A DNA stretch of 64,000 nt from CAZADA01 sp964568975 (GTDB lineage: Bacteria; Pseudomonadota; Alphaproteobacteria; Caulobacterales; Maricaulaceae). Where the stretch lies: NCBI GenBank assembly GCA_964568975.1, contig CAZMSO010000013.1, positions 13,259 to 77,258 of the forward strand, written 5' to 3'. The notes beneath the pieces were generated by a model. The model saw only the letters and a list, made by a program, of their open reading frames with translations. It did no database searches and was not told the DNA's origin. Below are positions 26,339 through 36,020 of the stretch, in pieces; position 1 is the first letter of the stretch, and each line of letters starts with the position of its first letter. Made by a program: the position numbers and the translations under genes.

Positions 26339-29182
26339 GTGTCCGTCTCATCCCCGCTTGCGCCGCCTCACGCCCGCGCCGCCGACACCCAGCCGGAGAG
26401 CGCGCTCGGACCCGCCGGCGGAAACGCGACCGAAGCGGAGTCGGTCGCCGGGCCAGACGCTGGGTCTGATCACGGCCTCACCGGGGAGGAGGCCGCGCGC
26501 CGGCTGGCGGACATCGGACCCAACGCGCTGCCGGAGCCGAAAACGCCCGGCCTTGCGATGACATTCGCCCGGCAGTTCTTGAGCCCTTTCATTTACATCT
26601 TAATCATCGCGGCCGTGGTGTCGCTCGTCATTGGCCAAACGCCGAGCGCGGTCTTCATCGCCCTTGTGCTCTTGATCAATGCGGGCATCGGCACGGCGCA
26701 AGAGTATTCCGCCCAACAATCGGCCGCGGCGCTGAGAGCTATGGTGCGGGGTGTGGCGCGGGTGGTGCGCGACGGGGCCGTGCATGTGATCGACATCGCC
26801 GAGGTGGTTCCCGGCGACCTGGTGCTGATCGGCTCCGGCGATCGGGTTCCAGCGGATGCGCGACTGCTTGATTCCCAAGACCTGACCCTTGATGAATCCA
26901 TGTTGACCGGGGAATCGCTTGCGGTGTCGAAGGACGCGCGCGAACGGTCCGACGCCGACACCCCGACGGCCGACCGGCGCGATGAAGTGTTCGCCGGCAG
27001 CATGGTCGTGCGCGGCCGCGGCCGCGGGATCGTCATCGCCACCGGCCTCGACACTCAGATCGGGACCATCGCCCAGCGCGTCTCCGGCAAGCGGGAATCC
27101 GAGCCGCCGCTGATGATTCGCATCCGGCTGTTCACGTATCAGGTGTCTGGCGCGATTTTGCTGGCGATCCTCGCGCTCGTGGCGCTGATGACAGTGCGCG
27201 GCGGCTACAGCGCGCCGGAAATGGTGATGATGGCCATCGGCCTGGCGGTTTCAACGATCCCGGAAGGGCTGCCTGCGGCGCTGACGGTGGCGCTCGCCAT
27301 CGGCATGCGGCGCATGGCCCAAGCGAATGTGATCATCCGCAAGCTGGTCGCTGTGGAGGCGCTGGGTTCATGCACCTTCATTTGTTCCGACAAGACCGGC
27401 ACGCTCACCGTTAATGAGCTGACCATCGCGAAGGCGGTGCTGCCGTCGGGTCTGACGTACACCGCCACTGGCGCGGGCGTCGCGCCCGGCGATCTCCATG
27501 GCGAGGAGCGCGAGCGGCTGCGCGAGCTGATTCTCACCGGCGTGCTCGCGAATGAAAGTCAGCTTGATTACGCCGGCGGCGACTGGACCTCTGACGGCGA
27601 TATTGTCGACGTTGCGTTCTTGGTGTTCGCGAAAAAGTTCGGCTTGTCCCTCAAAGAAACGCGCGCGCGCTTCGCGCGCCGCCACCTTGTGCCGTATGAG
27701 TCCGAGCGCGCCTTCAGCGCGAGCCTCAATGCGGGCCGCGAGGACGACGCCCCGGTTCTGCACGTCAAAGGAAGCCCGGAGAAAATTCTCGCCGCCTCCA
27801 CCCGCATGCGTGTGAAAGACGCCGACGCCCCGATTGACGCGCGCGCGTTGGAAACGCAATTCGAGGCCCTGGCCCAGGACGGCTACCGCGTCATCGCCCT
27901 CGCCCAGCGGCCCTTCCCGCCGGCGGATCGCGCCCCGCCGAACGACGCCGGCGATCACGATCCCGAGCGTCTGGAAGACCTCACTTTCCTGGGCATGGTC
28001 GCCATGATCGACCCCATGCGCCCGACGGCGGCGGAGGCCATCGAGCGCTGCCGAGCCGGCGGGATCGGCGTGGCGATGGTCACGGGCGACCATCCCGCGA
28101 CCGCACGCGCCATCGGCGCCCAGCTGGGCCTGTGCGCGCCGGATGCGCTCGTGGTCACGGGCGCGATGATCCGCAAGGCGGAAGCGACCGGGCCGGACCG
28201 CTTGCGAGAGACCATCCTGCCGGCGCGGGTCTTTGCGCGCATTGAACCCGCGCAAAAGGAGACCATTGTCAGCACATTCATGGATGCCGGCCATTTCGTC
28301 GCCGTGACGGGCGATGGCGTGAATGACGCGCCCGCGATCCGACGCGCCAACGCCGGCGTCGCCATGGGCAAGTCCGGCACAGACGTGGCGAAGGAAACCG
28401 CGGACTTGATCATCACGGACGACAATTTCGCCTCCATCGTCGCGGGCGTGGAGCAAGGGCGCATCGTCTACAGCAACATCCGCAAAGTGATCGGCCTGCT
28501 CACCGCCACGGGCTTTTCCGCCATTGTGTTGTTTTTCTTGAGCGTCGGCGCAGGGCTGCCGATCCCGCTGACGGCTGTCCAGCTTCTGTGGCTCAATCTG
28601 GTGGCCAATGGCCTGCAAGATGTCGCGCTGGCCTTCGAGCCCGGCGAGGGCGATGAGCTGAACCGCCCGCCGCGGGATCCCCAAGAGCCGATTTTTGAAC
28701 GCCACATCATTGAACACGTGCTCATCGCCGGCTCGATTATGGGCGCGCTGGCGTTCGGCGTCTTCGCAACCGCGATGGCCAACGGCGTCGACCACGCGGC
28801 CGCGCAGAACCTGACCCTGCTGACCATGGTGTTGTTCGGCAATATGCACGCTCTGTCGAGCCGCTCAGAAACGCGTTCTGTGTTCACCATCCCCTATTTC
28901 GCGAACCGGTTCATCGCGGTGGCGACGCCGGCGGCGCTTATGACCCATTTGCTGGCGATGCACACGCCCGGCCTCAGCGGCGTGTTGGGTTTTGAGCCCG
29001 TGACATGGGGACAGTTCGCCATGGTGGTGGAGGTCGCTCTTCTCTTCCTGGTGGCGGAGGAGATCCACAAAGCCACCATCCGCTGGCGGGCGAACCGCCT
29101 CGCCGCCCACGCCGGCGCCGACACCACTGACGAGACCGCCGCCCAGACCACTAACGAGAACGCCGCGCCCGGGTCCCCTTAG
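26339..29182 (+). CDS. P2-type cation-transporting P-type ATPase
   Basis: About 947 residues from a GTG at 26339 (GGAG seven bases upstream); an in-frame ATG at 26303 is possible. It has all core motifs: TGES in the actuator (DESMLTGESLAV), phosphorylation motif CSDKTGTLT, nucleotide-binding region with KGSPEKIL, the TGDHPATA loop and GDGVNDAPA. Membrane segment M4 has PEGLPAALTVALAIGM, Ca2+-ATPase-like. M6 reads NLVANGLQDVALAFEP, where Ca2+ pumps have TDG, so Asn replaces a key acidic ligand. Ion specificity is therefore open. Confidence 0.92.
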   Translation: MSVSSPLAPPHARAADTQPESALGPAGGNATEAESVAGPDAGSDHGLTGEEAARRLADIGPNALPEPKTPGLAMTFARQFLSPFIYILIIAAVVSLVIGQTPSAVFIALVLLINAGIGTAQEYSAQQSAAALRAMVRGVARVVRDGAVHVIDIAEVVPGDLVLIGSGDRVPADARLLDSQDLTLDESMLTGESLAVSKDARERSDADTPTADRRDEVFAGSMVVRGRGRGIVIATGLDTQIGTIAQRVSGKRESEPPLMIRIRLFTYQVSGAILLAILALVALMTVRGGYSAPEMVMMAIGLAVSTIPEGLPAALTVALAIGMRRMAQANVIIRKLVAVEALGSCTFICSDKTGTLTVNELTIAKAVLPSGLTYTATGAGVAPGDLHGEERERLRELILTGVLANESQLDYAGGDWTSDGDIVDVAFLVFAKKFGLSLKETRARFARRHLVPYESERAFSASLNAGREDDAPVLHVKGSPEKILAASTRMRVKDADAPIDARALETQFEALAQDGYRVIALAQRPFPPADRAPPNDAGDHDPERLEDLTFLGMVAMIDPMRPTAAEAIERCRAGGIGVAMVTGDHPATARAIGAQLGLCAPDALVVTGAMIRKAEATGPDRLRETILPARVFARIEPAQKETIVSTFMDAGHFVAVTGDGVNDAPAIRRANAGVAMGKSGTDVAKETADLIITDDNFASIVAGVEQGRIVYSNIRKVIGLLTATGFSAIVLFFLSVGAGLPIPLTAVQLLWLNLVANGLQDVALAFEPGEGDELNRPPRDPQEPIFERHIIEHVLIAGSIMGALAFGVFATAMANGVDHAAAQNLTLLTMVLFGNMHALSSRSETRSVFTIPYFANRFIAVATPAALMTHLLAMHTPGLSGVLGFEPVTWGQFAMVVEVALLFLVAEEIHKATIRWRANRLAAHAGADTTDETAAQTTNENAAPGSP

Positions 29183-29243
29183 GGCGCGCGGCGCGGCTTA
29201 AGCGCCACAACACGGACGATTGTGCATCGCCACGCAGCCGTGA

Positions 29244-29272
29244 TGTCACAGATCTTACGCAATTCTATATAT
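29244..29272 (+). promoter_or_regulatory. Possible purF promoter region
   Basis: The only clearly AT-rich stretch in this neighbourhood, with TATATAT as a -10 candidate about 55 bases before the purF ATG. A -35 element is not convincing (TGTCAC-like at 29245-29250). No purine riboswitch fold is recognisable in the short leader. Confidence 0.35.
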
Positions 29273-29326
29273 GGTGCAGGAGCGCAGTTCGGGCCGCGTC
29301 GCCGACAACCGCAAAGGACAGTCGCC

Positions 29327-30850
29327 ATGGTCGAGGACGGTCACACACATGGCGACGCCGATTCGGCGTCGGATGATCCGGCCACGCGGGAACTGACGAC
29401 GGACGCCGCGGCGCATGGGCCGTCTCTGCAATTGAATTGCGGCGTCGTGGGCGTGTTCGGCATCCCCAACGCCGCGGATGTGGCCGCGCTCGGCCTGCAT
29501 GCTCTCCAGCATCGCGGCCAGGAAGCCTGCGGCGTGGCCGCATTCGGGGGCGAGACGTTCACCTATGAGCGCCATCCCGGCCTGGTGCGCGACCATTTCG
29601 GCGACGGCAAGGTGTCGCGCCGCTTGCCCGGGCGCAGCGCCATCGCCCATTGCCGCTATTCCACCATGGGCAAGGATGTGCTGCGCAACGTCCAGCCGCT
29701 TTATGCGGATTTGCAGACCGGCGGGCTCGCCATCGCCCACAACGGCAATCTGACGAACGCGCGCACCTTGCGCGAGCAGTTGGTGGCCCGCGGCAGCATT
29801 TTTCAAAGCGTCAGCGACACGGAGGTCATCCTGCACTTGGCGGCGGCGTCGAGCGCGGATCGCTTGATCGACCGCTTTGTCGACGCGCTGGACCAAATCG
29901 AAGGCGGTTATGCGCTTGTGGCGCTCGCTGACGACATGCTCATCGGCGCGCGCGACCCGGTGGGCATTCGCCCGCTGGTGCTGGGTCGGCGCAAAGGCGC
30001 GCCGGTTCTCGCTTCAGAGACGTGTGCGCTGGATCAAATCGATGCGGAATTCGTGCGCGACATCGGCCCCGGGGAAGTGGTGGTGGCCGACGCCGACGGC
30101 GTGCGCGTGCATCGCGCGCCCCTTGGGCGCGCGCGACCTTGCGCGTTTGAGTTTATTTATTTCGCGCGCCCGGACTCCGTAATGGACTCCGTGAGCGTCT
30201 ATGAAGCGCGCCGGCGCATGGGCCGGCGTCTGGCCATGGACGCCCCCGCGGACGCCGACATCGTGATCCCGGTGCCGGACGGCGGCGCGCCGGCGGCGCT
30301 CGGCTATGCGGAGGTGAGCGGCCTGCCTTACGAGATTGGCATCATCCGCAGCCATTTCGTGGGCCGCACCTTCATCCAGCCCAATCAGGAGCGGCGCACC
30401 GCCCACATCCGCCTCAAACACAGCGCCAACCGCGCCGTGGTGCAGGGCAAGCGGGTCGTGCTGATTGATGATTCCATTGTCCGCGGCAACACCTCACGCA
30501 AAATCGTGCAGCTCGTGCGTGACGCCGGCGCGACGGAGGTGCACTTCCGCTCCGCCAGCCCGCCGATCCGCTATCCGGATTATTACGGCATCGACATGCC
30601 CGCGGCGGAGGAGCTCTTAGCGCGGCGGGTCCCGGATTTGCGCGCCATGGCCGATGAACTGCACGCCGACAGCGTGGATTTCTTATCTGTCGAGAGCCTT
30701 TATCACGCGGTAACGGACGCGCCGCGCGACCGCCATGAACCGCAGCTGACAGATCATTATTTCACGGGGGAGTATCCCACCCCCCTTACCGACCTTGAAC
30801 GTCCCGGCGACGAGCAAGAGCGGCAAATGTCCTTCCTTGACGCGGGGTGA
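29327..30850 (+). CDS. purF: Amidophosphoribosyltransferase PurF
   Basis: About 507 residues from the ATG at 29327, with AAGGA eight bases upstream. After a ~37-residue leader comes NCGVVGVFG; the Cys would become the N-terminal glutaminase nucleophile after propeptide removal. HALQHRGQEACGVA, RYSTMG and the PRPP loop VVLIDDSIVRGNTSRKIVQL are all present, and the later Cys-containing cluster of Fe-S types is not obvious. It catalyses the first committed step of purine synthesis. An AT-rich stretch containing TATATAT (29266-29272) just upstream may be its promoter. Confidence 0.96.
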   Translation: MVEDGHTHGDADSASDDPATRELTTDAAAHGPSLQLNCGVVGVFGIPNAADVAALGLHALQHRGQEACGVAAFGGETFTYERHPGLVRDHFGDGKVSRRLPGRSAIAHCRYSTMGKDVLRNVQPLYADLQTGGLAIAHNGNLTNARTLREQLVARGSIFQSVSDTEVILHLAAASSADRLIDRFVDALDQIEGGYALVALADDMLIGARDPVGIRPLVLGRRKGAPVLASETCALDQIDAEFVRDIGPGEVVVADADGVRVHRAPLGRARPCAFEFIYFARPDSVMDSVSVYEARRRMGRRLAMDAPADADIVIPVPDGGAPAALGYAEVSGLPYEIGIIRSHFVGRTFIQPNQERRTAHIRLKHSANRAVVQGKRVVLIDDSIVRGNTSRKIVQLVRDAGATEVHFRSASPPIRYPDYYGIDMPAAEELLARRVPDLRAMADELHADSVDFLSVESLYHAVTDAPRDRHEPQLTDHYFTGEYPTPLTDLERPGDEQERQMSFLDAG

Positions 30851-30930
30851 ACGAACGCCGCCGCGCGCGCCGTCCACAGGGTTCGTCTCGCCATGGGCGT
30901 CCCGCCGCCCCGCACTTTGCTGAGTTTCAC

Positions 30931-31689
30931 GTGACCGCCTCTTCTGTGACCGCCCCTTCGCCCCTCGCCGCCGACGCCTTTCGCGGCCAGACCCTTGTGG
31001 TCACCGGCGCGTCGCGCGGGCTTGGGCGCGCGTGCGCGCTGGCGGCGGCGGCGGCCGGCGGTCACATCGTCGCCGTCGCGCGCACTCAAGGCGGGCTTGA
31101 AGCGCTGGACGATGACGTCCGCGCGGCGGGCGCGACGCCGCCGGTGCTTGTGCCGGCGGACGTGACGGATGGCGAGGCGCTCGATCGGCTCGGCGCCGCG
31201 CTTTATGAGCGCTTCGGCGCAGTCCACGGCCTGATCCACGCCGCGGGCGGGCATCAGGGGCTTGCGCCCCTCGCCCATGTCGCGCCAAAGGCCTTCGACG
31301 CCGTGATCGCGCTTAACCTCACCAGCGCGTATCGCCTGCTGCGCGCGTTTGATCCGTTGCTGCGGGCCGGCGCGGCGGCGCGGGGGCGCGCGACGGCGGT
31401 CGTGATTGACGACGCCACGCCGCCGGATCCGCCCGTGTTCTGGGCGCCCTACGCGGCCGCAAAGGCGGGGCTTGCGGCCCTCGCGCGCGCTTATGACGCG
31501 GAGTCTGCGCCCAATCACGTGCGTGCGCGGGTGTTTACACCCCCGCCCATGGCCACGCGCGTGCGCATGAAAGCGTTTCCCGGCGACATGGGCGCCGTGG
31601 CGGGCGCGGGCGCCTCGTCGGCCGGGGCTGCGCTGGCCGAGCCTCAAGCGATCGCCGCGGATGTGTTGCAGCTCTTCGTCATGGACTAA
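30931..31689 (+). CDS. SDR family oxidoreductase (YciK-like)
   Basis: About 252 residues from a GTG at 30931; a GTG at 30847 that overlaps the purF stop would add a non-conserved Arg-rich extension. The nucleotide motif TGASRGLGRACALA and the active-site FWAPYAAAKAGLAALARAY are clear. Thirteen residues before the Tyr, where SDRs have the catalytic Ser, the sequence is VIDDAT, so the Ser is replaced by Asp. Cofactor and substrate are unknown. Confidence 0.87.
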   Translation: MTASSVTAPSPLAADAFRGQTLVVTGASRGLGRACALAAAAAGGHIVAVARTQGGLEALDDDVRAAGATPPVLVPADVTDGEALDRLGAALYERFGAVHGLIHAAGGHQGLAPLAHVAPKAFDAVIALNLTSAYRLLRAFDPLLRAGAAARGRATAVVIDDATPPDPPVFWAPYAAAKAGLAALARAYDAESAPNHVRARVFTPPPMATRVRMKAFPGDMGAVAGAGASSAGAALAEPQAIAADVLQLFVMD

Positions 31690-31714
31690 AGCCGCCGCGG
31701 CGGGTGCGCGGCCC

Positions 31715-32674
31715 TCACGCCGCCAGGACGCGCGCCAGCCACGCGCCATAAGCCGCGCGCGCGGCGGCGGCGGCGTCGGGATCCGGGCGCATCGTCGCGC
31801 CGGGCTCATGGCGCGGCTCGTCAAAGCCGTGAGTGACGTGGGGCGTCACCACCGCCTCCACTGCGACGCCGCTCGCCTCCATACGCGCCAGAGCGGCGCG
31901 CACGTCCCGCTCCAGCGCCAACTCGTCCTCACCGGCCAACACCACGCGCGCACGCGGTCGCCAGGCCCAGCCGACATCGCGGGTGCGCGCAGGAAAACCG
32001 CAAAATGGGTATGTGAGATGGGCCGCCTTCAGGCCGCTGAGCCGCGCCTCGGGAAGGCGGGAGAGATTGTGGGGCCGCACGCGGTTCAAATCCATCGACA
32101 GCAAATCCATAATCGCCCAGGCGCCATGGCTCCAGCCGGCGACGGCGAGCCGATCGCAGTCGGCCCAGGCGAAGCCGCGCACAAGATCGAGGGCGACCAG
32201 CACATCGCCGGCGCGCTCGCCCCCGCGCAACCGATAGCCCTTGCACACGCGAGCGAGCGCCTCAGCGCGGCTGATTCCGCGCGGCTCCAAGCTGTCGACA
32301 ATCACCGCCGCCACCCCTGCGGCCGCAGCCCTCTCCGCGTAATCGCGCATAATCGGGTTGCGGTCCCCATCAGGCCCGATTTGGCCGCCGCAGCCATGGA
32401 ATTGCAGCACAACCGGAAAAGGGCCCTCGCCCGGGGGCTTCACGACCTCGAAATGGGGCGCCAGCGCCGCGGCCAGCGCCTCAGGGCTTTGTTTTGGCAC
32501 AAACACGCCCATCAGGCTCAACACGACGTAGAGACTGACGAGGGACGCCGCCCCAATCGCCACGCTGGCGGCGCGCACCACGCCGTCCGCGCTTACCAGC
32601 GCTTGGAGGGCGTGCAAGGCGACGCTGGTCGCTAAGCCCAACACCGTCGCCACCACAAGAAGGCGCACCGACAT
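31715..32674 (-). CDS. Alpha/beta hydrolase (dienelactone hydrolase-like), membrane-anchored
   Basis: About 319 residues from the ATG at 32674 (ATG at 32689 alternative). Three hydrophobic segments fill the first ~75 residues (LLVVATVLGLATSVALHAL, ASVAIGAASLVSLYVVLSL). The catalytic domain starts with FPVVLQFHGCGGQ, and the nucleophile elbow is AVAGWSHGAW. A His late in the protein (VTPHVTHGFD) can complete the triad. Family resemblance is to dienelactone hydrolases; substrate unknown. It lies on the same strand as the downstream part of the rsmB-like gene, 72 bases away. Confidence 0.87.
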   Translation of the reverse strand: MSVRLLVVATVLGLATSVALHALQALVSADGVVRAASVAIGAASLVSLYVVLSLMGVFVPKQSPEALAAALAPHFEVVKPPGEGPFPVVLQFHGCGGQIGPDGDRNPIMRDYAERAAAAGVAAVIVDSLEPRGISRAEALARVCKGYRLRGGERAGDVLVALDLVRGFAWADCDRLAVAGWSHGAWAIMDLLSMDLNRVRPHNLSRLPEARLSGLKAAHLTYPFCGFPARTRDVGWAWRPRARVVLAGEDELALERDVRAALARMEASGVAVEAVVTPHVTHGFDEPRHEPGATMRPDPDAAAAARAAYGAWLARVLAA

Positions 32675-32746
32675 AGCTGTTCCCCGCACGGGTCCCTGCG
32701 CCCATAGCGCGCGGCGAACCTCCGCGCCACGCTGCCGCAGCGCACG

Positions 32747-34072
32747 TTAACCTTGGCTTTCTAAGACAATCACCGTGAAGCCGTCCGTCCCCGCCCGCGC
32801 CGGCGACAGCCGCAAGCCCTCACACCCCGCCGCGCAGCGCGCCAACACCGCCTCCGCCCCCGGCGCCAGCAGCCCCGACGCCTCCACCGCGGCGCGGGCG
32901 GAGACTGGCGCAAAGTCCGCCCCCGCCGCGCCGGCGAGGAACGCGTCCACGCGGTCTTCATTCTCCTCTCGAAACAGAGAGCACGTCACATACACAAGCC
33001 GCCCGCCCGGCCGGACAAAAGCGGCCGCCTGCGCGAGGATCGCGTCCTGCTCCGCGCAGCGCCTCTCCAGCTGGCCCGCGCGCAGCCGCCATTTGGAGTC
33101 CGGACGCCGCCGCCACACGCCCGAGCCGCTGCACGGCGCGTCCACGAACACGACATCCATGCGGCCCGTGAGGTCGGCCAAGGGCGCAGCATCCGGGCCG
33201 GCGGGGCTGCGGACCTGGAGATTGCGCACGCCGGCCCGCTGGGCGCGGTGGATCGTGGCCGAGAGCCGCCGCGCGTCGGAATCATAGGCGTATATCTGAC
33301 CGGAATTGCTCATGGCTGCAGCGAGCGCCAAGGTCTTGCCGCCGCCGCCAGCGCAATAATCAAGCACTTGGGCGCCGTCCACGGACCCCGCCGCCGCCGC
33401 CGCGAGCTGGGAGCCCACATCTTGAACCTCCACCCACCCCTTAGAGTAAGCGGGAATCGCTTCCACCGCCGCGCCGCGATCAGCCGCCGCCGGCGCGGGC
33501 GTGCGCAGCGCCCAGGCCACCAGGCCCGGCGGCTGCGCGTGGACGCTCGCGACAGCTTTTTCAGCGCGCGCAACGTCCGTTTTAAGCGCGTTCACCCGCA
33601 AGTCCACCGGCGCGCGGGCCGCGAGCGCCGCCCCCTCCTCCGCGGCCGCCTCGCCGAACGCGCGCACCATCAGCGGTTCGAGCCAATCGGGAATGTCCGC
33701 GCGCACGGCCGCCGGCGCGTCATGCAGCGGACGCGGCGCGGCGAGCCCCGTGCGTTCATCGTCAAACAGGGGGCCAGGCCCATGGGGTTCCTCCGCACAG
33801 GCCTGCGCGATCCGCTCCACCTCCCAGCCCCACAGAAACCGCAGCGCCCCAAGCACGCGCGCGCGCGGACCCTTCACGTCGATCCGCCAGGCGAGGGAGC
33901 GCCGCTGGCGCAACGCGTCAAGCACCAGCCCCGTGATCCAGGCGCGATCCTTCGAGCCCGCAAACCGGTGCGCCTGGCCCCAGTCCTTCACCGCGAGCTT
34001 GGCCGGCCGGCGTGCGTCCTCAATGTCGGCGAGGATCTCCATCGCCGCAGCGATGCGCCCAGAATCGCGCAT
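32747..34072 (-). CDS. RsmB/NOP2/Sun-family RNA (cytosine-C5) methyltransferase
   Basis: About 441 residues from the ATG at 34072. The SAM-binding motif VLDYCAGGGGKTLALAAAM, the VDAPCSGSGVWRRRPDSKWR motif and the catalytic Cys motif VTCSLFREENEDRV are all present. An N-terminal ~130-residue helical region is present, as in RsmB, which methylates C967 of 16S rRNA. Whether the target is C967 cannot be proven from sequence. It diverges from the DMT transporter gene. Confidence 0.92.
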   Translation of the reverse strand: MRDSGRIAAAMEILADIEDARRPAKLAVKDWGQAHRFAGSKDRAWITGLVLDALRQRRSLAWRIDVKGPRARVLGALRFLWGWEVERIAQACAEEPHGPGPLFDDERTGLAAPRPLHDAPAAVRADIPDWLEPLMVRAFGEAAAEEGAALAARAPVDLRVNALKTDVARAEKAVASVHAQPPGLVAWALRTPAPAAADRGAAVEAIPAYSKGWVEVQDVGSQLAAAAAGSVDGAQVLDYCAGGGGKTLALAAAMSNSGQIYAYDSDARRLSATIHRAQRAGVRNLQVRSPAGPDAAPLADLTGRMDVVFVDAPCSGSGVWRRRPDSKWRLRAGQLERRCAEQDAILAQAAAFVRPGGRLVYVTCSLFREENEDRVDAFLAGAAGADFAPVSARAAVEASGLLAPGAEAVLARCAAGCEGLRLSPARAGTDGFTVIVLESQG

Positions 34073-34165
34073 GGGACGCCCCCTTAGCGGCGCGTTCGCG
34101 CCGGGTGACGCACGCGTGTTGTGGATGTGACGCCAAGCGTCTGCAAACTGTGCGAAAGATCCGAC

Positions 34166-35044
34166 ATGGCCCTTCGAGTCGCAAGTCTCGCTGTGGTGGC
34201 GCTGATCGCGTTCGCCGGCAATTCCGTGCTGAACCGCGCGGCGCTCCAAGCGGGGCTGATTGATCCTGTCAGCTTCACGCAAATCCGGATTGTCGCCGGC
34301 GCGGTGATGCTTGCGCCCGTTCTTGGGCTCATGGGCGCGCGGAGCGCGGAGGCGCGGCGTTGGGCGCGCGCGGCCGTCGCCGCGCCGCGGGCGTGGATCG
34401 CGGCGGGCGCTCTGTTCGCCTACGCGCTGGGCTTTTCGCTCGCTTATGTGGCGCTCGACGCCGGCGTGGGCGCTCTGATCCTGTTCTCCATGGTGCAGCT
34501 GACGATGATTGGCGCAGGCGTCGCTCAGGGCGTGCGGCCGCGAGCGGCGCAGTGGGCCGGCGTCGCGGCGGCGCTTGCGGGGCTTGGGTATCTGGTGGCG
34601 CCGAGCGGCATGGCCGACGTTCCCGCCCCGCCGGGATGGGGCGTGGCGCTGATGGCGCTCGCGGGGGCGGCCTGGGGCGTTTACACCTTGCTCGGCAAAG
34701 GCGAAGCAGACCCCACGCGCGCAACGGCGCGCAACTTTTGGCTCGCAGTTCCGTTTGCGCTCCTACTGTTTGCGGCGGGCCCGGACTGGAGCGCAGCGAC
34801 GCCGGGCGGCGTGGCGCTCGCGGTCGCTTCCGGCGCGCTGACCTCAGGCCTGGGCTATGCGGTGTGGTACGCGGCGCTGCGGGATTTGCCCACCATGACC
34901 GCCGCGACCGCCCAGCTTTCAGTGCCCGCGATCGCGGCCTTTGGCGGCGCGGTTTTTTTGGGCGAAGCGATTACGCTGCGCCTTGTGTTGGCGAGCGTGC
35001 TGATCCTCGGCGGCGTCTTCGCCGTCATCCGCGGAGCGCCGTGA
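34166..35044 (+). CDS. DMT-superfamily (EamA) transporter
   Basis: About 292 residues from the ATG at 34166 (a start at 34121 would add a 15-residue polar leader). Ten hydrophobic segments are arranged as two EamA repeats; the C-terminal repeat contains ALTSGLGYAVWYAALRDLPTM and LSVPAIAAFGGAVFLGEAI, classic EamA sequences. These export metabolites such as amino acids; substrate unknown. The 3' end overlaps the convergent DUF4386 gene by 20 bases. Confidence 0.93.
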   Translation: MALRVASLAVVALIAFAGNSVLNRAALQAGLIDPVSFTQIRIVAGAVMLAPVLGLMGARSAEARRWARAAVAAPRAWIAAGALFAYALGFSLAYVALDAGVGALILFSMVQLTMIGAGVAQGVRPRAAQWAGVAAALAGLGYLVAPSGMADVPAPPGWGVALMALAGAAWGVYTLLGKGEADPTRATARNFWLAVPFALLLFAAGPDWSAATPGGVALAVASGALTSGLGYAVWYAALRDLPTMTAATAQLSVPAIAAFGGAVFLGEAITLRLVLASVLILGGVFAVIRGAP

Positions 35045-35792
35045 GCGGCGCGTCTGTCGTCGCCAGCGCGTCGCCGTCGGCCGCCGCGCTCGGCCGCACG
35101 CCGCGAACCGTCAAGTAAAGAGCTGTGGACGCAATGGCCACAAGGTTCGACAGTATGAAGGCCAGCGTCACGCCGCTGTGCCCAAGGACAGGGATGAAAT
35201 CCCGCGCGACAATGGTCGAGGCCACAAACAGAGACGCAAAGACGCCCCAGCCCGAAATCAACGCCGGGATCAGGCCCGAGCGCAGAAAGAGAGAAAAGAA
35301 CCCCGCCTTCGCCACAGACCCGACAACAAGCCCCACATGAAATGATGTGTAATCCGATGTCGCTTGAAGGCTCAGCAAAGCACGGCGGAGCGCCTCATCG
35401 CTCTGGGCGGCGTAGGCGGCGTTGCTCGCCAGCTCCGCTGCGTTCATCGCAAACACAGCGCCCGCCAGCCCAACACCCGCGGCGGCGAGGCTGAGAGCCA
35501 AGCACCACGCCGCCAGAACCGCACCATACCGCTGGAGCAGGGCGAACAGCCCAATGCCGACAAACGCCTCCAACGCAAAGCCGAGGACGCCGCTGTAGGC
35601 CATGGCGCGCAGGCGCTGTTCTGCGCCCAGCATCGCCTCCGCCGTCGCCGCGACGTCAGCGGAAAGATTAATGTCGAGGCCGGGGCTGATAAGGATTGAT
35701 GTCGCGATCCCAATTACAATCACGGCGAGAAGCGACAGGCCCACGCTGCGGGCGAGCGCTGTGTGCGTCTGGCGGCTGGTGTCTTGCGGCAT
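35025..35792 (-). CDS. DUF4386 family membrane protein
   Basis: About 255 residues from the ATG at 35792. Six to seven hydrophobic segments and the pattern SLQATSDYTSFHVGLVVGSV followed by SLFLRSGLIPALISGWGVF are typical of DUF4386, a membrane family of unknown function. Upstream, 35820-35880 is unusually AT-rich for this genome and contains GATAAAAG and TATCGAATA elements, probably its promoter. Confidence 0.87.
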   Translation of the reverse strand: MPQDTSRQTHTALARSVGLSLLAVIVIGIATSILISPGLDINLSADVAATAEAMLGAEQRLRAMAYSGVLGFALEAFVGIGLFALLQRYGAVLAAWCLALSLAAAGVGLAGAVFAMNAAELASNAAYAAQSDEALRRALLSLQATSDYTSFHVGLVVGSVAKAGFFSLFLRSGLIPALISGWGVFASLFVASTIVARDFIPVLGHSGVTLAFILSNLVAIASTALYLTVRGVRPSAAADGDALATTDAPLTALRG

Positions 35793-35819
35793 CGCGAACC
35801 CTCCGAAATTCCTGAGCAA

Positions 35820-35880
35820 AGGAAGCACGCCTTACCGAAAAACACAAACCTTTTATCGCTATTCGATATTTTTTGCGCCC
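35820..35880 (-). promoter_or_regulatory. AT-rich promoter region of the DUF4386 gene
   Basis: This stretch stands out against the GC-rich background. On the minus strand it holds AAAAAATATCGAATAGCGAT, with an ATCGnnnnnCGAT-type partial palindrome. The rest of the gap (35881-36020) shows nothing I recognise. Confidence 0.4.
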
Positions 35881-36020
35881 GCCTGCGCGCGCGTATCCGG
35901 CGGAACATCGGCGTTTGGACGCGCTCGAACGACGCCGATGCGCGGCGCGCCAGGTCACAGTCACGAGCGTGCTGGTCCGTCACCGCGCAGTAACATGACC
36001 CACGAGACGCCGGACGCGCG

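Noticed and set aside
27368..28849. 493-residue minus-strand open frame opposite the P-type ATPase
   Set aside because: GC-rich codon bias on the true strand leaves the antisense frame open; the protein is His/Arg-rich with no family motif.
29183..29326. Possible purine riboswitch before purF
   Set aside because: No three-way junction with the conserved loop bases can be seen in the short leader.
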